Origin: Ignavibacteria bacterium
GTDB lineage: Bacteria; Bacteroidota; Ignavibacteria; Kapaibacteriales; Kapaibacteriaceae
Direction: 5' to 3'
DNA: 64,000 nucleotides
NCBI GenBank assembly: GCA_015709655.1
Contig: CP054181.1
Location: 1,918,207 to 1,982,206 of the forward strand
Shown: piece after piece, positions 18,567 through 29,340 of the stretch
How positions within the stretch are numbered: position 1 is the stretch's first letter
Layout: each line of letters starts with the position of its first letter
The notes under the pieces: generated by a model
Told to the model about the DNA's origin: nothing
Seen by the model: the letters and a program-made list of their open reading frames with translations, nothing else
Database searches by the model: none
Translations under genes and position numbers: made by a program

Positions 18567-19403
18567 ATGAGCACCCGCAGTTTAAAACCAATCACTCCCG
18601 GCACACGGTATTACAGCGTGAGTACGTTCGACGAAATCACAACGTCGAAACCGGAAAAATCGTTGCTTGAGCCCCTTAAAAAAAGTGGCGGACGAAACAA
18701 TACCGGACGCATCACTTCGCGTCACCGCGGTGGTGGTCACAAACGGATGTACCGCAAGATCGACTTCAAGCGCAACAAACACGGAGTCGAAGCTACCGTC
18801 CGTACTATTGAATACGATCCGAACCGCACATGCCGCATTGCTTTGCTGGAATATGCCGACGGTGAAAAGCGATACATTCTTGCACCTGACAAAGTTAAAG
18901 TCGGCGACAAGCTTATGAGCGGTGCCGGTGCTGAGCTTCGCGACGGTAATGCGATGCCTCTTAAAACAATGCCTTTTGGTATGGTGGTGCACAACATCGA
19001 AATGAAACCGGGCAAGGGCGGACAAATGGTACGGTCGGCCGGCACATCGGCACAGTTTGTTGGAATTGATAACGGTAAAGCCCAGATCAAGCTTCCATCA
19101 GGTGAAATTCGAATGGTTCCCGGTGACTGCCTGGCAACGCTTGGAACTGTAAGCAACACCACGCACGAAAATATCCAGCTTGGCAAGGCAGGCCGTACAC
19201 GCTGGTACGGTATTCGTCCGCAAACCCGTGGTATGGCAATGAACCCCATCGATCACCCGAACGGTGGCGGTGAAGGGAAGTCCAAGTCAGGTGGCGGACG
19301 TAAGCACCCACGTTCACCATGGGGACAATTAGCAAAGGGCCAGAAGACGCGGAAGACCAAGAAGGCTTCAGGCAGCATGATTATTCGCAGACGAAACGCA
19401 TAA
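18567..19403 (+). CDS. rplB: 50S ribosomal protein L2
   Basis: A 278-residue L2, needed for subunit joining. Typical parts are [20 protein letters not shown] near the N-terminus and the C-terminal [15 protein letters not shown] with the conserved histidine near the peptidyl transferase centre. It follows rplW by 45 bp. Confidence 0.98.
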   Translation: MSTRSLKPITPGTRYYSVSTFDEITTSKPEKSLLEPLKKSGGRNNTGRITSRHRGGGHKRMYRKIDFKRNKHGVEATVRTIEYDPNRTCRIALLEYADGEKRYILAPDKVKVGDKLMSGAGAELRDGNAMPLKTMPFGMVVHNIEMKPGKGGQMVRSAGTSAQFVGIDNGKAQIKLPSGEIRMVPGDCLATLGTVSNTTHENIQLGKAGRTRWYGIRPQTRGMAMNPIDHPNGGGEGKSKSGGGRKHPRSPWGQLAKGQKTRKTKKASGSMIIRRRNA

Positions 19404-19421
19404 CACGGAGAAGCTACATTT

Positions 19422-19709
19422 ATGCCACGTTCACTAAAGAAAGACCCGTTTATCAGCTTTAAGCTGATGAAAAAAGTGGTTGTCTTAAACGAGATCGGAA
19501 AAAAAACAGTTGTGAAAACATGGAGCCGGGCCTCGACAATTGCTCCCGACTTTGTTGGCCACACCTTTGCAGTACATAACGGCAATAAGTTTATCCCGGT
19601 GTATGTAACCGAGAACATGGTGGGTCACAAACTTGGTGAGTTCGCACCCACTCGTATGTACAGAGGTCACAGCGGAAATCGTAAAGACTTAAAGACGGGT
19701 AAGAAGTAA
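19422..19709 (+). CDS. rpsS: 30S ribosomal protein S19
   Basis: A 95-residue S19 ([19 protein letters not shown]) with the conserved [22 protein letters not shown] and [14 protein letters not shown] segments. It binds 16S rRNA in the 30S head with S13. Gene order rplB-rpsS-rplV is standard. Confidence 0.98.
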   Translation: MPRSLKKDPFISFKLMKKVVVLNEIGKKTVVKTWSRASTIAPDFVGHTFAVHNGNKFIPVYVTENMVGHKLGEFAPTRMYRGHSGNRKDLKTGKK

Positions 19710-19718
19710 GGAATCATT

Positions 19719-20072
19719 ATGGAAGCACGAGCAATTAAGCGTCATACACGGTCATCACCACGCAAAATGCGTCTTGTGATTGACCTTATTCGTGGGAAAT
19801 CTGCACAGGAAGCACTTGCGATTTTGCAGTTTGCCAACAAAGCAGCAGCAAAAACTGCCGAAGAAACTCTGAAGTCGGCAATCAGCAACCTTACCCGCCC
19901 GCACCCGGAAATCGATCCAGAAACCATCGTGGTGAAAGAATGTTTTGTGGATCCCGGGGTAACAATGAAACGAATATCACCGGCACCGCAAGGGCGCGCG
20001 TATCGCATTCGGAAGCGGTCACACCATTTAACAATTGTAGTAGCAACTCCATCAGTAAGCCAAGGATCGTAG
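19719..20072 (+). CDS. rplV: 50S ribosomal protein L22
   Basis: A 117-residue L22. The C-terminal tunnel hairpin is recognisable (KRISPAPQGRAYRIRKRSHHLTI). It starts 9 bp after rpsS and its stop lies one base before the rpsC start. Confidence 0.97.
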   Translation: MEARAIKRHTRSSPRKMRLVIDLIRGKSAQEALAILQFANKAAAKTAEETLKSAISNLTRPHPEIDPETIVVKECFVDPGVTMKRISPAPQGRAYRIRKRSHHLTIVVATPSVSQGS

Positions 20073-20073
20073 C

Positions 20074-20721
20074 GTGGGTCAGAAGACCAATCCAATAGGA
20101 ATGCGTTTAGGCATCATTCGCCAATGGGACGCAAACTGGTTCGACGAAAAGAACGTCGCCGAGAAACTTCAGGAAGACCTGATGATTCGGAACTATCTTA
20201 AGAACCGTTTAAAGAAAGCGGGACTGTCCCGTGTTATTGTGGAGCGTACTGCTAAGCAGGTGCGCATTACAATTACAACATCCCGTCCGGGAGTTATTAT
20301 CGGCAGGTCCGGGAAGGACATTGCCCAGCTTGAAGAAGAGCTGAAAAAACTCACCAAGAAGGATGTAAAAATATTGATTAGTGAGATTAAACGTCCTGAA
20401 CTTGACGCTCAGCTGGTAGCTGACAACATTGCCTCACAGCTTGAAGGACGGATCTCGTTTCGTCGCGCTATGAAGAATGCCGTCAGCAGCACTATGCGAG
20501 TTGGTGCAGAAGGTGTCCGCGTAATGTGCTCCGGCCGTCTGGGCGGAGCTGACATGAGCCGCACCGAACAGTACAAGGAAGGCCGTGTACCGCTTCATAC
20601 GCTTCGGTCAGACATTGACTACGCCATGGGGCGTGCCGAAACAGTTTACGGTTCAATTGGTGTAAAAGTATGGATTTGCCGTGGCGATATTATCGGCAAA
20701 CAACAAAACAAGGAACAATAA
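20074..20721 (+). CDS. rpsC: 30S ribosomal protein S3
   Basis: A 215-residue S3 with a GTG start (MGQKTNPIGMRLGIIRQWD). The KH domain motif VIIGRSGKDIAQLEEEL is present, as is the C-terminal S3 signature MGRAETVYGSIGVKVWI. S3 lines the mRNA entry site and helps unwind mRNA. Confidence 0.98.
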   Translation: MGQKTNPIGMRLGIIRQWDANWFDEKNVAEKLQEDLMIRNYLKNRLKKAGLSRVIVERTAKQVRITITTSRPGVIIGRSGKDIAQLEEELKKLTKKDVKILISEIKRPELDAQLVADNIASQLEGRISFRRAMKNAVSSTMRVGAEGVRVMCSGRLGGADMSRTEQYKEGRVPLHTLRSDIDYAMGRAETVYGSIGVKVWICRGDIIGKQQNKEQ

Positions 20722-20746
20722 GAATTTAGCAAGGTAGGACTAAGCA

Positions 20747-21181
20747 ATGCTTATCCCCAAAAGAGTAAAACATCGTAAAACCCACCGGGGCCGTCGCCGC
20801 GGGAAAGCCTATCGCGGTTCAACCGTAGCACTTGGTTCGTTTGGATTAAAGGCTCTGGAAGGAGCCTGGATTACCAACAGGCAGATCGAGAGTGCACGTA
20901 TTGCCATTAACCGTTACCTGCGCAGGGACGGTAAGGTGTGGATTCGGATCTTCCCGGACAAACCGGTGACCAAGAAACCTGCCGAAACCCGAATGGGCTC
21001 TGGTAAGGGAAATCCGGAAATGTGGGTTGCCGTTGTAAAAGCCGGCAGAATATTATTTGAAATTGACGGCGTTTCTGCTGAACGTGCCAAGGAGGCAATT
21101 CGGCTGGCATCACATAAGTTGCCGGTTAAGTGCAAGTTCGTGCAGCGCGCAGACATGGAGGAAGCAAATGAAGTCGCGTAA
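20747..21181 (+). CDS. rplP: 50S ribosomal protein L16
   Basis: A 144-residue L16 ([22 protein letters not shown]) with the [21 protein letters not shown] loop that contacts A-site tRNA. Its last 14 bases overlap the start of rpmC in another frame. Confidence 0.98.
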   Translation: MLIPKRVKHRKTHRGRRRGKAYRGSTVALGSFGLKALEGAWITNRQIESARIAINRYLRRDGKVWIRIFPDKPVTKKPAETRMGSGKGNPEMWVAVVKAGRILFEIDGVSAERAKEAIRLASHKLPVKCKFVQRADMEEANEVA

Positions 21182-21374
21182 AGCATCCGACCTGCGGAGC
21201 TTATCAACCCAGGAAATCGAGGGATTCCTGAAAGAAAGTGAAGAAAGCATCGTGCGGCTTCGCTTTCAGGCAGCTCTTGGCCAGCTTGATGATACCTCGA
21301 CGGTAAAAACCATGCGCAAGGATATTGCGCGAATGAAAACAATTTTAACAGAACGCAAGAAGCTCAGCAACTGA
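21168..21374 (+). CDS. rpmC: 50S ribosomal protein L29
   Basis: A 68-residue L29 starting at ATG 21168 within the end of rplP ([19 protein letters not shown]). The helical pair ending in [18 protein letters not shown] is typical. An upstream ATG at 21057 in the same frame is rejected because it would bury the start deep in rplP. Confidence 0.95.
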   Translation: MKSRKASDLRSLSTQEIEGFLKESEESIVRLRFQAALGQLDDTSTVKTMRKDIARMKTILTERKKLSN

Positions 21375-21382
21375 GGCGGATC

Positions 21383-21757
21383 ATGATAGACGAAACAAAC
21401 GAAACCCAGGAAACAACCGCTGCACCGGAAATGGCTGCAACACCAACAACCGAAAGTACGTCTGCGGTAGCACATGCCTCAGCCCCTTCCCAACCTGCGG
21501 GCGATACTACCAAGGGCAGAAAGGTGCGTATGGGCAAGGTTGTTAGTAACAAAGCTGATAAAACGATTGTGGTGCGCATCGAACATCAGGTGGCTCACCC
21601 CATTTACAAACGCTACTTTAAGCAAAGTAAGAAGATTATGGCGCACGACGAGAAAAACGAATGTAATATCGGTGATACCGTGCGCGTGATTGAGTCGAGG
21701 CCGTTAAGCGCACGGAAACGGTGGACTCTGTTAGAAGTAGTTGATAGAGCAAAATAA
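21383..21757 (+). CDS. rpsQ: 30S ribosomal protein S17 with N-terminal extension
   Basis: The S17 core starts at about residue 45 ([21 protein letters not shown]) and ends [19 protein letters not shown]. In front lies a ~44-residue Thr/Ala/Glu/Pro-rich, low-complexity stretch absent from ordinary S17 (~85 residues). ATG 21383 is kept because it follows rpmC by 8 bp and the extension has no stop; a start at ATG 21530 would remove essential core strands. Confidence 0.93.
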   Translation: MIDETNETQETTAAPEMAATPTTESTSAVAHASAPSQPAGDTTKGRKVRMGKVVSNKADKTIVVRIEHQVAHPIYKRYFKQSKKIMAHDEKNECNIGDTVRVIESRPLSARKRWTLLEVVDRAK

Positions 21758-21769
21758 GGACATCGAACA

Positions 21770-22138
21770 ATGATACTGGAAGAAACTAATCTGGTTGTAG
21801 CCGACAATAGCGGTGCCCGCAAACTGCGGTGTATCCGCGTTCTCGGTGGCCACGGAAAACGATATGCCTCGGTAGGTGATGTCGTGGTGTGCTCCGTAAA
21901 AGCTGCACTCCCTCAGGGCAACGTTAAAAAAGGTGAAGTTGTTAAGGCGGTTGTTGTGCGCACCAAGAAGGAAGTGCGCCGGCGTGACGGATCGTACATC
22001 CGTTTTGACGAAAATGCTGCAGTTGTCATTAATAATAACAACGACCCGCGCGGCACCCGGATTTTTGGTCCGGTAGCCCGTGAACTGCGGGAAAAAAGTT
22101 TTATGAAAATTGTATCGCTTGCCCCGGAGGTACTGTAA
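21770..22138 (+). CDS. rplN: 50S ribosomal protein L14
   Basis: A 122-residue L14 ([22 protein letters not shown]) with the signature [22 protein letters not shown]. It forms intersubunit bridge B8. Its stop overlaps the next start by one base (TAATG). Confidence 0.98.
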   Translation: MILEETNLVVADNSGARKLRCIRVLGGHGKRYASVGDVVVCSVKAALPQGNVKKGEVVKAVVVRTKKEVRRRDGSYIRFDENAAVVINNNNDPRGTRIFGPVARELREKSFMKIVSLAPEVL

Positions 22139-22464
22139 TGGCAACAAAACTGCACATCAAGAAGGGCGATACTGTTAAAGTAATTGCCGGCAACAACAAG
22201 GGTGACGTTGGCAGAGTGCTTGTTGTGAACCCCACAAAGATGACGGTACTCGTCGAAGGCGTCAACCTGCGGTCAAAAGCTGTGCGCCCGTCACAAAAAC
22301 ACCCGAATGGTGGAATTGTAAAGCAAGAAGCGCCGGTACATTATTCCAATGTGATGCTTGTTGACAAGCAGGGCAAACCCACGCGGGTTCGTACCACTAG
22401 AAAAGTTGATAATAACAAAACAGTTGTCCGGCGAATAGCTGTTACAACCGGTGAGGAATTGTAA
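22138..22464 (+). CDS. rplX: 50S ribosomal protein L24
   Basis: A 108-residue L24 carrying the KOW motif ([20 protein letters not shown]) and the following [21 protein letters not shown]. It starts 23S rRNA assembly. Coupled to rplN by a one-base overlap. Confidence 0.97.
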   Translation: MATKLHIKKGDTVKVIAGNNKGDVGRVLVVNPTKMTVLVEGVNLRSKAVRPSQKHPNGGIVKQEAPVHYSNVMLVDKQGKPTRVRTTRKVDNNKTVVRRIAVTTGEEL

Positions 22465-22466
22465 TC

Positions 22467-23090
22467 ATGGCGAAGACTACACAGAAAAAAGTTGACTTTA
22501 AGCCTGAAGGACCAAGGATGGAGGACGTTAAGGAGACTCCGGTTCCCGCGCGCCTTCAGGAGTTTTATAAGCAGACGGTTGTTCCTGCACTGATGAAGAA
22601 GTTTAATTATTCAACGGTGATGCAGGTACCCAAGCTTGAAAAAATTGCCATTAACATGGGTGTTGGAGCTGCCACGGGAGATACAAAGCTTCTGCAGTCG
22701 GCTGTGAACGAACTGGAATTGATTAGCGGACAGCGTCCCGCCATTACCCGCGCTAAAAAGTCAATCGCAAACTTCAAGCTACGTGAGGGAATGCCGATCG
22801 GGGTCCGTGTTACGTTGCGTCGCGCTCACATGTTTGAGTTCTTGGACCGGTTTATCAATATCGTGTCTCCCCGGATCCGCGACTTCAGAGGGTTCTCTGA
22901 CAAGAGTTTCGACGGACGCGGCAGCTATACCGTTGGACTGAAAGAACAGATCATTTTCCCTGAAATTGATGTTGACAAAGTAAGTAAGATTGGTGGTATG
23001 GACATAACATTTGTCACTACAGCCAAAACAGATGAAGAAGCACATGCGTTGCTAAAAGAGTTTGGTTTTCCATTCCACAAGAAAGACTAG
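22467..23090 (+). CDS. rplE: 50S ribosomal protein L5
   Basis: A 207-residue L5, about 25 residues longer at the N-terminus than usual ([19 protein letters not shown]...). The core includes [20 protein letters not shown] and the loop [13 protein letters not shown]. It binds 5S rRNA in the central protuberance. Confidence 0.97.
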   Translation: MAKTTQKKVDFKPEGPRMEDVKETPVPARLQEFYKQTVVPALMKKFNYSTVMQVPKLEKIAINMGVGAATGDTKLLQSAVNELELISGQRPAITRAKKSIANFKLREGMPIGVRVTLRRAHMFEFLDRFINIVSPRIRDFRGFSDKSFDGRGSYTVGLKEQIIFPEIDVDKVSKIGGMDITFVTTAKTDEEAHALLKEFGFPFHKKD

Positions 23091-23101
23091 GACCGAAGGT
23101 T

Positions 23102-23371
23102 ATGTCGAAAAAGAGCATTATCGCCCGTAACGAACGCCGTACCCGCCTTGCCGAGAAGTATGCCGCAAAACGTGCAGAACTTAAGGCAGCCGGTGATATG
23201 GATGGCTTGCAGAAACTTCCCCGCAACAGCTCACCGTCGCGTGTGCGCAACCGTTGTCTGGTAACCGGAAGGGGTCGCGGTGTGTATCGGAAATACGGTT
23301 TGTGCCGTAATATGTTCAGGCAGCTCGCCCTTGAAGGCAAGATACCCGGAATCCGGAAAGCTAGTTGGTAA
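23102..23371 (+). CDS. rpsN: 30S ribosomal protein S14 (long, zinc-independent form)
   Basis: An 89-residue S14 ([20 protein letters not shown]) of the long class. The region that carries two Cys-x2-Cys pairs in the short zinc form reads [18 protein letters not shown], with only single cysteines, so it should not bind zinc. The end IPGIRKASW is standard. Confidence 0.96.
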   Translation: MSKKSIIARNERRTRLAEKYAAKRAELKAAGDMDGLQKLPRNSSPSRVRNRCLVTGRGRGVYRKYGLCRNMFRQLALEGKIPGIRKASW

Positions 23372-23412
23372 CCCTTTGAGCTCCATCTAACCAAGAAATA
23401 AGAAGATTAACC

Positions 23413-23808
23413 ATGCCAGTAACAGACACAATCGCCGATTTTCTTACGCGCATCCGAAATGCATCATCGGCTAAGCATAAAACCGTAGATGTCCCCAGCT
23501 CAAAGCTGAAAGTGGCCATTGCGGAAATATTAAAAGATCAGGGTTTTATTGCCGACTTCAATTTGCGAAGTGAGGGGGTTCAGCCTACGCTCGAAGTTAA
23601 GCTTCGGTATTATTACGGGCAGCCTGTCATTCGTGAGATTAAACGTGTAAGTAAACCGGGGCGCCGTGTATATGCCGGTGTTACCGAATTGCCACGCGTA
23701 CGCAACGGTCTTGGTGTAGCCATTATCTCCACACCCCGTGGAGTAATGTCGGACAAACAAGCCCGCCGCGAAAATGTTGGTGGTGAAATCCTGTGTACGA
23801 TTTGGTAG
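23413..23808 (+). CDS. rpsH: 30S ribosomal protein S8
   Basis: A 131-residue S8 (MPVTDTIADFLTRIRNASSAKH) with the C-terminal signature ISTPRGVMSDKQARRENVGGEILCTIW. S8 binds helix 21 of 16S rRNA and often represses the spc operon. Confidence 0.98.
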   Translation: MPVTDTIADFLTRIRNASSAKHKTVDVPSSKLKVAIAEILKDQGFIADFNLRSEGVQPTLEVKLRYYYGQPVIREIKRVSKPGRRVYAGVTELPRVRNGLGVAIISTPRGVMSDKQARRENVGGEILCTIW

Positions 23809-23821
23809 GAGAATAAAAGAA

Positions 23822-24361
23822 ATGTCACGAGTAGGTAAAAAACCAATTAACATCCCCAACAACGTGCAGGTAACGTTTGCCGGCGGAAAGTGTACTGTAA
23901 AAGGACCGAAGGGCGAATTAGCCTTTGGTGTTGACAATAGCATTACACCGAAGCAGGACGGGCAGATTTTAGTGTTTGAGCGTGCCAACGATGAAAAGAA
24001 GGTACGGTCCATGCACGGGTTAACCCGTGCCATCATCGCAGGGATGGTGGAAGGCGTCAGTCAGGGTTTCGAGAAGAAACTGCAGATCGAAGGCGTTGGG
24101 TTCAAGGTTGAGCTGCGCGGGAAAGCACTGGTCTTAAACCTCGGGTTTTCGCACCCAATTATGTTTTTCCCACCGGACGGTGTTGAGTTCGTGGTAACAT
24201 CACCAACGGTCTTTTCGGTAAAAGGAATCGACAAGCAGCTTGTTGGCATGGTTGCCGCCAAAATTCGTGAGCTTCGCAAGCCTGAACCATACAAGGGTAA
24301 GGGGATACGCTACGAAGGTGAATATATCCGCCGCAAGGCCGGCAAGTCTGCAGGAAAGTAA
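23822..24361 (+). CDS. rplF: 50S ribosomal protein L6
   Basis: A 179-residue L6 from ATG 23822 ([17 protein letters not shown]); a longer frame from 23774 overlaps rpsH and is rejected. The C-terminal signature [23 protein letters not shown] is complete. Confidence 0.97.
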   Translation: MSRVGKKPINIPNNVQVTFAGGKCTVKGPKGELAFGVDNSITPKQDGQILVFERANDEKKVRSMHGLTRAIIAGMVEGVSQGFEKKLQIEGVGFKVELRGKALVLNLGFSHPIMFFPPDGVEFVVTSPTVFSVKGIDKQLVGMVAAKIRELRKPEPYKGKGIRYEGEYIRRKAGKSAGK

Positions 24362-24374
24362 CAAGGACAAATAC

Positions 24375-24746
24375 ATGAATCGTTTCGCATTAAAACGGGC
24401 CCGCTACGAACGTCGGAACAGACGCGTACGAGGCAAGATTTCGGGAAACTCTGAGCGACCGCGGCTAACGGTATTCCGTTCCAGCCAGCATATCTACGCT
24501 CAGATTATTGATGACACCACAGCAACAACGCTGGCGTCTGCATCAACAACAGACCGTGAGGTTCGCGATCGGATTACTCCTGAAATGAAGAAGACAGACG
24601 AAAGCAAGCTGGTTGGCAGTGTCCTTGCTGAACGTGCCAAGGCCGCTCAAGTGTCGAAAGTAGCTTTCGACCGTAACGGATTTCTGTACCATGGCCGCGT
24701 TAAAGCGCTGGCCGAAGCAGCCCGCGAGAGCGGGTTGGATTTTTAA
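24375..24746 (+). CDS. rplR: 50S ribosomal protein L18
   Basis: A 123-residue L18 from ATG 24375 ([20 protein letters not shown]). It binds 5S rRNA with L5. The C-terminus [23 protein letters not shown] is typical. Upstream in-frame codons belong to rplF read out of frame. Confidence 0.97.
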   Translation: MNRFALKRARYERRNRRVRGKISGNSERPRLTVFRSSQHIYAQIIDDTTATTLASASTTDREVRDRITPEMKKTDESKLVGSVLAERAKAAQVSKVAFDRNGFLYHGRVKALAEAARESGLDF

Positions 24747-24764
24747 GAGAGAACGGAGTCGTAC

Positions 24765-25268
24765 GTGGCAAAACAGAAACTATCGGATTTAAACTTAAAA
24801 GATAAAATCGTCTATGTTGGCCGTACAGCCAAGGTTGTAAAAGGCGGACGTCGATTTAATTTTAGTGCAATTGTAATTGTGGGCGATGAGAACGGATACG
24901 TTGGCTACGGTCTGGGCAAGGCCGGCGAAGTATCGAATGCCGTTACCAAGGCAACCGAAGCTGCAAAGAAGAGCGTGGTGAAGGTACGGGTTCTAGACGG
25001 AACGGTTCCCCACGAAGTAGTTGGTCGGTTCGGAGCTGCAAAGGTCCTTATCCGCCCGGCCACACCTGGTACCGGTGTTATAGCAGCCGGCGGGGTGCGT
25101 GCAATCCTGGAGTTAGCCGGTGTTAAGGACGTGCTTACGAAATCAATGGGATCATCAAACCCGCACAACACAGTAAAGGCAACAATGAATGCGCTGGAGC
25201 AGCTTGAGGATGTAGCCTCGGTAGCTGCACGCCGCGGGATCAGTATCGAAAAAGTATTGCGCGGTTAG
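24765..25268 (+). CDS. rpsE: 30S ribosomal protein S5
   Basis: A 167-residue S5 with a GTG start at 24765 ([20 protein letters not shown]). The double-stranded RNA binding region [20 protein letters not shown] is present along with the second-domain helices. S5 affects decoding fidelity and spectinomycin binding. Confidence 0.98.
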   Translation: MAKQKLSDLNLKDKIVYVGRTAKVVKGGRRFNFSAIVIVGDENGYVGYGLGKAGEVSNAVTKATEAAKKSVVKVRVLDGTVPHEVVGRFGAAKVLIRPATPGTGVIAAGGVRAILELAGVKDVLTKSMGSSNPHNTVKATMNALEQLEDVASVAARRGISIEKVLRG

Positions 25269-25286
25269 GCCCAAGGAGTAATTATA

Positions 25287-25469
25287 ATGAAACTTAGAAT
25301 CACACAAGTAAAAAGCTGTATCGGATCACTTAAGAAACACAAGGCCACCATCAAGGCATTGGGCTTGGGACGTCCGAGCTACACAACCATCAAGCCACGG
25401 AATCCGCAGATTCTTGGCATGGTGCAAAGTGTCAGGCATTTGGTAACCGTAGAAGAAGTACAGGACTAA
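25287..25469 (+). CDS. rpmD: 50S ribosomal protein L30
   Basis: A 60-residue L30 (MKLRITQVKSCIGSLKKHKA) with the LGLGRPSYTTIKPRNPQILGM core. Normal size and place between rpsE and rplO. Confidence 0.95.
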   Translation: MKLRITQVKSCIGSLKKHKATIKALGLGRPSYTTIKPRNPQILGMVQSVRHLVTVEEVQD

Positions 25470-25475
25470 GGAGCC

Positions 25476-25937
25476 ATGAAACACATAGGAAATATTCAAC
25501 CGGCAGCAGGATCGCGTCACCCGAAAAAGCGGGTTGGCCGTGGTGCCGGATCGGGCCATGGTGGTACGTCCACACGGGGCCATAAGGGTCACCAATCCCG
25601 TAGTAACTTCAGTCAGTCGCCCGGTTTCGAGGGTGGGCAGATGCCGCTGACGCGGAGGGTTCCCAAGTTTGGTTTTACCAATATTAATCGTATTGAACAT
25701 CAGGAAGTTAACATCTGCACCCTGGCCGATCTGGTAGAGAGTGGAAAGCTTACCAATGGTGTTGTTACGCCCGACGTATTGTACCGACTTGGTGTAATAC
25801 GCAAAAAAACGGCACCTGTAAAGGTCCTTGGCGTTGGCAACATCACGGTTGCTCTTACCGTAACGGTAGACAAGATATCGGCATCTGCAAAACAGAAAAT
25901 CGAATCAGCGGGCGGAGTGGTAAACATCAATGGCTAA
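25476..25937 (+). CDS. rplO: 50S ribosomal protein L15
   Basis: A 153-residue L15: glycine/basic N-terminus (KKRVGRGAGSGHGGTSTRGHKG) that threads into 23S rRNA, then the GGQMPLTRRVPKFGF segment. Its last 8 bases overlap secY. Confidence 0.97.
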   Translation: MKHIGNIQPAAGSRHPKKRVGRGAGSGHGGTSTRGHKGHQSRSNFSQSPGFEGGQMPLTRRVPKFGFTNINRIEHQEVNICTLADLVESGKLTNGVVTPDVLYRLGVIRKKTAPVKVLGVGNITVALTVTVDKISASAKQKIESAGGVVNING

Positions 25938-27282
25938 CATCGTAGAATCCATACGGAATATCTTCAAAATCGAAGAACTTCGGCAGCGGCTAGTTTATAC
26001 GTTGCTGGCGTTGATTGCTGTGCGGGTGGGCTCGTTTATCACCATTCCGGGTGTTGACGTAGAGCTGCTGCGCGCTGCATCATCATCGGGCGACTCCGGC
26101 GGGCTGTTTGGTCTGTTCGACATGTTTGTTGGCGGTGCCTTCTCGAATGCTGCCGTCTTCGCACTTGGTATCATGCCCTACATCTCGGCAAGTATCATCC
26201 TGCAGATTGCAGGCGTGGTGCTGCCTGAGCTGCAACGGCTGCAACGGCAGGGCGATGATGGTCGGCGCAAAATCAACCAGTACACCCGGTATCTTACCGT
26301 GGGGCTGGCGGCACTGCAATCGTGGGGCGTTACAATCAAGGTTGCACAAACAACGGCAAACGGTATGAGCGTTGTTGCTGATCCCACATTCTTCTGGACG
26401 ATTTCTTCGATTCTGATTCTTACCGGTGGCACGATAGGCTTAATGTGGATAGGTGAGCAGATCACCGAGCGAGGCATCGGCAATGGTATCTCGCTCATCA
26501 TTATGATTGGCATTATTGCACAGTTCCCGATTGCAATGCTTCAGGAATACAACCTGATTGAGAGCGGAGCCCGTAACCTGGTGATTGACATCGTACTGCT
26601 GCTGTTGCTGGCAGGTATTATCGGTGCTGTGGTTCTTGTTACTCAGGGTGCCCGACGCATTCCGGTACAGTACGCCAAACGTCAGGTTGGCCGAAAGGTT
26701 TACGGTGGCGGCACTCAGTACATTCCGCTCCGCGTAAATACTGCCGGTGTTATGCCAATCATCTTTGCTCAATCGATACTGTTCGTACCGGCAACGGTGG
26801 CATCGTTCTTCCCTGACAACCAAACACTGCAGGCCCTTGCAGGTGCGTTTAACCCCCAAAGTTTCTGGTACGCACTTATCTACGGCGTTATTATCCTGTT
26901 CTTTACATACTTCTACACCGCTATTACCTTTAACCCGAAGGAAGTAGCTGACAATATGAAAAAGAACGGCGGCTTTATTCCTGGCATACGTCCGGGAGCT
27001 CATACGTCTGAATACATCGAGAACATCCTAACCCGCATTACGTTGCCGGGCGCTATTTTCCTGGCAATTGTTGCCATCCTGCCAACCCTTGCAATGAATC
27101 TGCTCCAGGTACCGCCGATTTTTGCTTCATTCTTTGGCGGCACCAGCTTGCTGATTGTTGTCGGTGTGGCATTAGACACTCTCCAGCAGATTGAATCACA
27201 CCTGCTGATGCGTCACTACGACGGATTCATGAAGAGTGGAAAAATGCGCGGCAGGGCCGGTGCTCTTGGTGGTGGAATGTAA
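25930..27282 (+). CDS. secY: Preprotein translocase subunit SecY
   Basis: A 450-residue inner-membrane protein with ten predicted helices, the protein-conducting channel for secretion and membrane insertion. Family signatures include FALGIMPYISASIILQ in helix 2 and the cytoplasmic loop NPKEVADNMKKNGGFIPGIR. It supplies the Sec step needed by the T9SS cargo seen elsewhere in the window. Overlap with rplO suggests coupled translation. Confidence 0.98.
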   Translation: MANIVESIRNIFKIEELRQRLVYTLLALIAVRVGSFITIPGVDVELLRAASSSGDSGGLFGLFDMFVGGAFSNAAVFALGIMPYISASIILQIAGVVLPELQRLQRQGDDGRRKINQYTRYLTVGLAALQSWGVTIKVAQTTANGMSVVADPTFFWTISSILILTGGTIGLMWIGEQITERGIGNGISLIIMIGIIAQFPIAMLQEYNLIESGARNLVIDIVLLLLLAGIIGAVVLVTQGARRIPVQYAKRQVGRKVYGGGTQYIPLRVNTAGVMPIIFAQSILFVPATVASFFPDNQTLQALAGAFNPQSFWYALIYGVIILFFTYFYTAITFNPKEVADNMKKNGGFIPGIRPGAHTSEYIENILTRITLPGAIFLAIVAILPTLAMNLLQVPPIFASFFGGTSLLIVVGVALDTLQQIESHLLMRHYDGFMKSGKMRGRAGALGGGM

Positions 27283-27296
27283 ACAAACAGATTACA

Positions 27297-28103
27297 GTGA
27301 TAGAAACAGAAACCATAGTACCCGTAAACTCCGAAGCCGATATCGAGCTGCTGGCCGCTGCAGGAGCAGTTGTTGCCGAAACGCTTGACCTGGTTGAAGA
27401 CGCTATTGCACCCGGGATTACTACGCAGGAGCTTGATAAGCTTGCCGAAGATTTTATCCTGAGTAAAGGGGCTAAACCTGCCTTTAAAGGGTATAGGGTC
27501 GGACACCTTGAGTTTCCGTTTTCGCTGTGCATCAGCATCGACGAGGAAGTTGTTCACGGAATGCCGTCAAACAGAATGCTCAAGGAAGGGCAGATTGTTA
27601 GTATTGACTGCGGTGCCGAGCTGGACGGCTTCTTTGGTGACAGTGCGCGAACCGTGGGTGTTGGAACAATCCCGGCCGAAAAGCAACGGTTGCTGGATGT
27701 TACCCGCGAAGCTTTAATGCTTGGCATTGAAGCAGCTGTAGAAGGTGATAAAATTTATAGTATTTCAAAAGCTGTACAAACCCACGTCGAAAAGAACGGG
27801 TTCTCGGTTGTGCGTGAACTGGTAGGACACGGCATTGGCCGCAACCTGCACGAAGAACCGCCTGTGCCCAATTTTGTGCCAGGTCTTCTGCACCGCTCCC
27901 GATACCCTAATCTGAAGCTGCGTAACGGTATGGCTCTGGCAATTGAGCCCATGGTAAATATGGGACTCTTCCAGGTGCATACCGCCAGTGACGGGTGGAC
28001 GGTGTACACGGCCGACGCAAAACCGTCGGCTCACTTTGAACATACTGTAGTTATTAACGGAACAACACCACGCATTTTAACCTTATCACGAAGGAACGGA
28101 TGA
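27297..28103 (+). CDS. map: Type I methionine aminopeptidase
   Basis: A 268-residue enzyme removing N-terminal methionine, with a GTG start at 27297. Metal ligands are visible: Asp in SIDCGAEL and [11 protein letters not shown], His in [17 protein letters not shown], Glu in AIEPMVNMG and a final Glu in FEHTVVI. It follows secY by 14 bp and overlaps infA by four bases, the usual arrangement. Confidence 0.97.
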   Translation: MIETETIVPVNSEADIELLAAAGAVVAETLDLVEDAIAPGITTQELDKLAEDFILSKGAKPAFKGYRVGHLEFPFSLCISIDEEVVHGMPSNRMLKEGQIVSIDCGAELDGFFGDSARTVGVGTIPAEKQRLLDVTREALMLGIEAAVEGDKIYSISKAVQTHVEKNGFSVVRELVGHGIGRNLHEEPPVPNFVPGLLHRSRYPNLKLRNGMALAIEPMVNMGLFQVHTASDGWTVYTADAKPSAHFEHTVVINGTTPRILTLSRRNG

Positions 28104-28318
28104 GCAAGGACGATACCATCCGCGTTGACGGCACAATTGTAGAGGCTTTGCCTAATACACAGTTTATTGTGCAGTTGGAAAACGGACATCAGATACATGC
28201 TCATGTTTCAGGTAAGATGAGAATGCACTTTATTAAAATTTTCCGTGGCGATAAAGTCACGGTCGAAATGTCGCCCTACGACCTTACAAAGGGACGCATC
28301 GTTTACAGATACAAATAA
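28100..28318 (+). CDS. infA: Translation initiation factor IF-1
   Basis: A 72-residue S1/OB-fold protein ([20 protein letters not shown]...). The segments [20 protein letters not shown] and [21 protein letters not shown] are standard. It occupies the ribosomal A site during initiation. Coupled to map through ATGA. Confidence 0.98.
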   Translation: MSKDDTIRVDGTIVEALPNTQFIVQLENGHQIHAHVSGKMRMHFIKIFRGDKVTVEMSPYDLTKGRIVYRYK

Positions 28319-28333
28319 GCAGGAGTACTATCC

Positions 28334-28450
28334 ATGAAAGTTCAGGCATCGGTAAAAAAGCGTAGCCCCGACGACAAAATTGTCCGTCGAAAAGGGAAGG
28401 TATACATCATTAACAAAAAAAATCCACGCTACAAGCAGCGTCAAGGGTAA
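28334..28450 (+). CDS. rpmJ: 50S ribosomal protein L36, cysteine-free form
   Basis: A 38-residue L36 ([20 protein letters not shown]...NPRYKQRQG). The zinc ligands of the common form (Cys-x2-Cys...Cys...His) are replaced by Ser, Asp, Asn and Tyr, so it should not bind zinc. It lies in the usual place between infA and rpsM and is the only small gene there. Confidence 0.95.
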   Translation: MKVQASVKKRSPDDKIVRRKGKVYIINKKNPRYKQRQG

Positions 28451-28463
28451 CAGGAAATAAACA

Positions 28464-28841
28464 ATGGCACGTATAGCAGGCATAGACCTTCCAAAGAACA
28501 AGCGTGGCATCGTGGCACTTACCTACATTTTTGGTGTAGGTCCCACAACAAGCCGCGACGTTCTTGACAAGGCAGGGATAGATCCCACCAAGCGCGTACA
28601 AACATGGACGGACGATGAGATAGCTCGTATCAGGCAGGCTCTGAGCGACTACAAAACCGAAGGCCAGTTGCGCTCTGAAATTCAACTGAATATCAAGCGG
28701 CTGATGGATATTGGTTGCTACCGCGGCCTGCGCCATCGGCGCGGTCTGCCGGTGCGCGGTCAGCGTACACGTACCAACGCACGTACTCGTAAGGGCAAGC
28801 GTAAGACAGTTGCCGGCAAGAAGAAGGCAGCACGTAAGTAA
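28464..28841 (+). CDS. rpsM: 30S ribosomal protein S13
   Basis: A 125-residue S13 ([21 protein letters not shown]) with the [26 protein letters not shown] signature that contacts tRNA and bridges the subunits. Normal length. Confidence 0.98.
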   Translation: MARIAGIDLPKNKRGIVALTYIFGVGPTTSRDVLDKAGIDPTKRVQTWTDDEIARIRQALSDYKTEGQLRSEIQLNIKRLMDIGCYRGLRHRRGLPVRGQRTRTNARTRKGKRKTVAGKKKAARK

Positions 28842-28887
28842 GAATTAATAAACCGATAAACCCGGGGCCATCCCGGACGGAGATAAC

Positions 28888-29274
28888 ATGGCAGCAGTAA
28901 AAAAACGCGTCAAACGCAAAATCGTAGCCGACGTTCACGGTAAAGCATTTGTGCGCGCCACATTTAACAACGTTGTGGTAACCATCACCGATACCTACGG
29001 TAACACCCTTACATGGTCGTCCGCCGGTAAGAACGGTTTCCGTGGTTCCAAAAAGAACACACCGTATGCCTCGCAGGTTTCAGCCGAAAAAGCTGCACGG
29101 CAGGCATTCGAAATGGGCTTGAGGAAGGTTGACGTGGTTGTACGTGGTCCGGGATCAGGCAGGGAAGCAGCCGTGCGTGCCCTAACCCAGGCAGGGCTGG
29201 AAGTACTGTCGATTACCGACCGCACTCCGCTCCCGCATAACGGGTGCCGTCCGCCAAAACGCAGACGGGTGTAA
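28888..29274 (+). CDS. rpsK: 30S ribosomal protein S11
   Basis: A 128-residue S11 with the platform motif [21 protein letters not shown] and the end [20 protein letters not shown]. The next gene is rpoA; the rpsD gene usually found between them is missing. Confidence 0.98.
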   Translation: MAAVKKRVKRKIVADVHGKAFVRATFNNVVVTITDTYGNTLTWSSAGKNGFRGSKKNTPYASQVSAEKAARQAFEMGLRKVDVVVRGPGSGREAAVRALTQAGLEVLSITDRTPLPHNGCRPPKRRRV

Positions 29275-29340
29275 ACCTAAGCCCCTTCCAACTTTTTGTT
29301 TTTCCCTCATCATCAACACGAACATCTCTCAAGGATAACC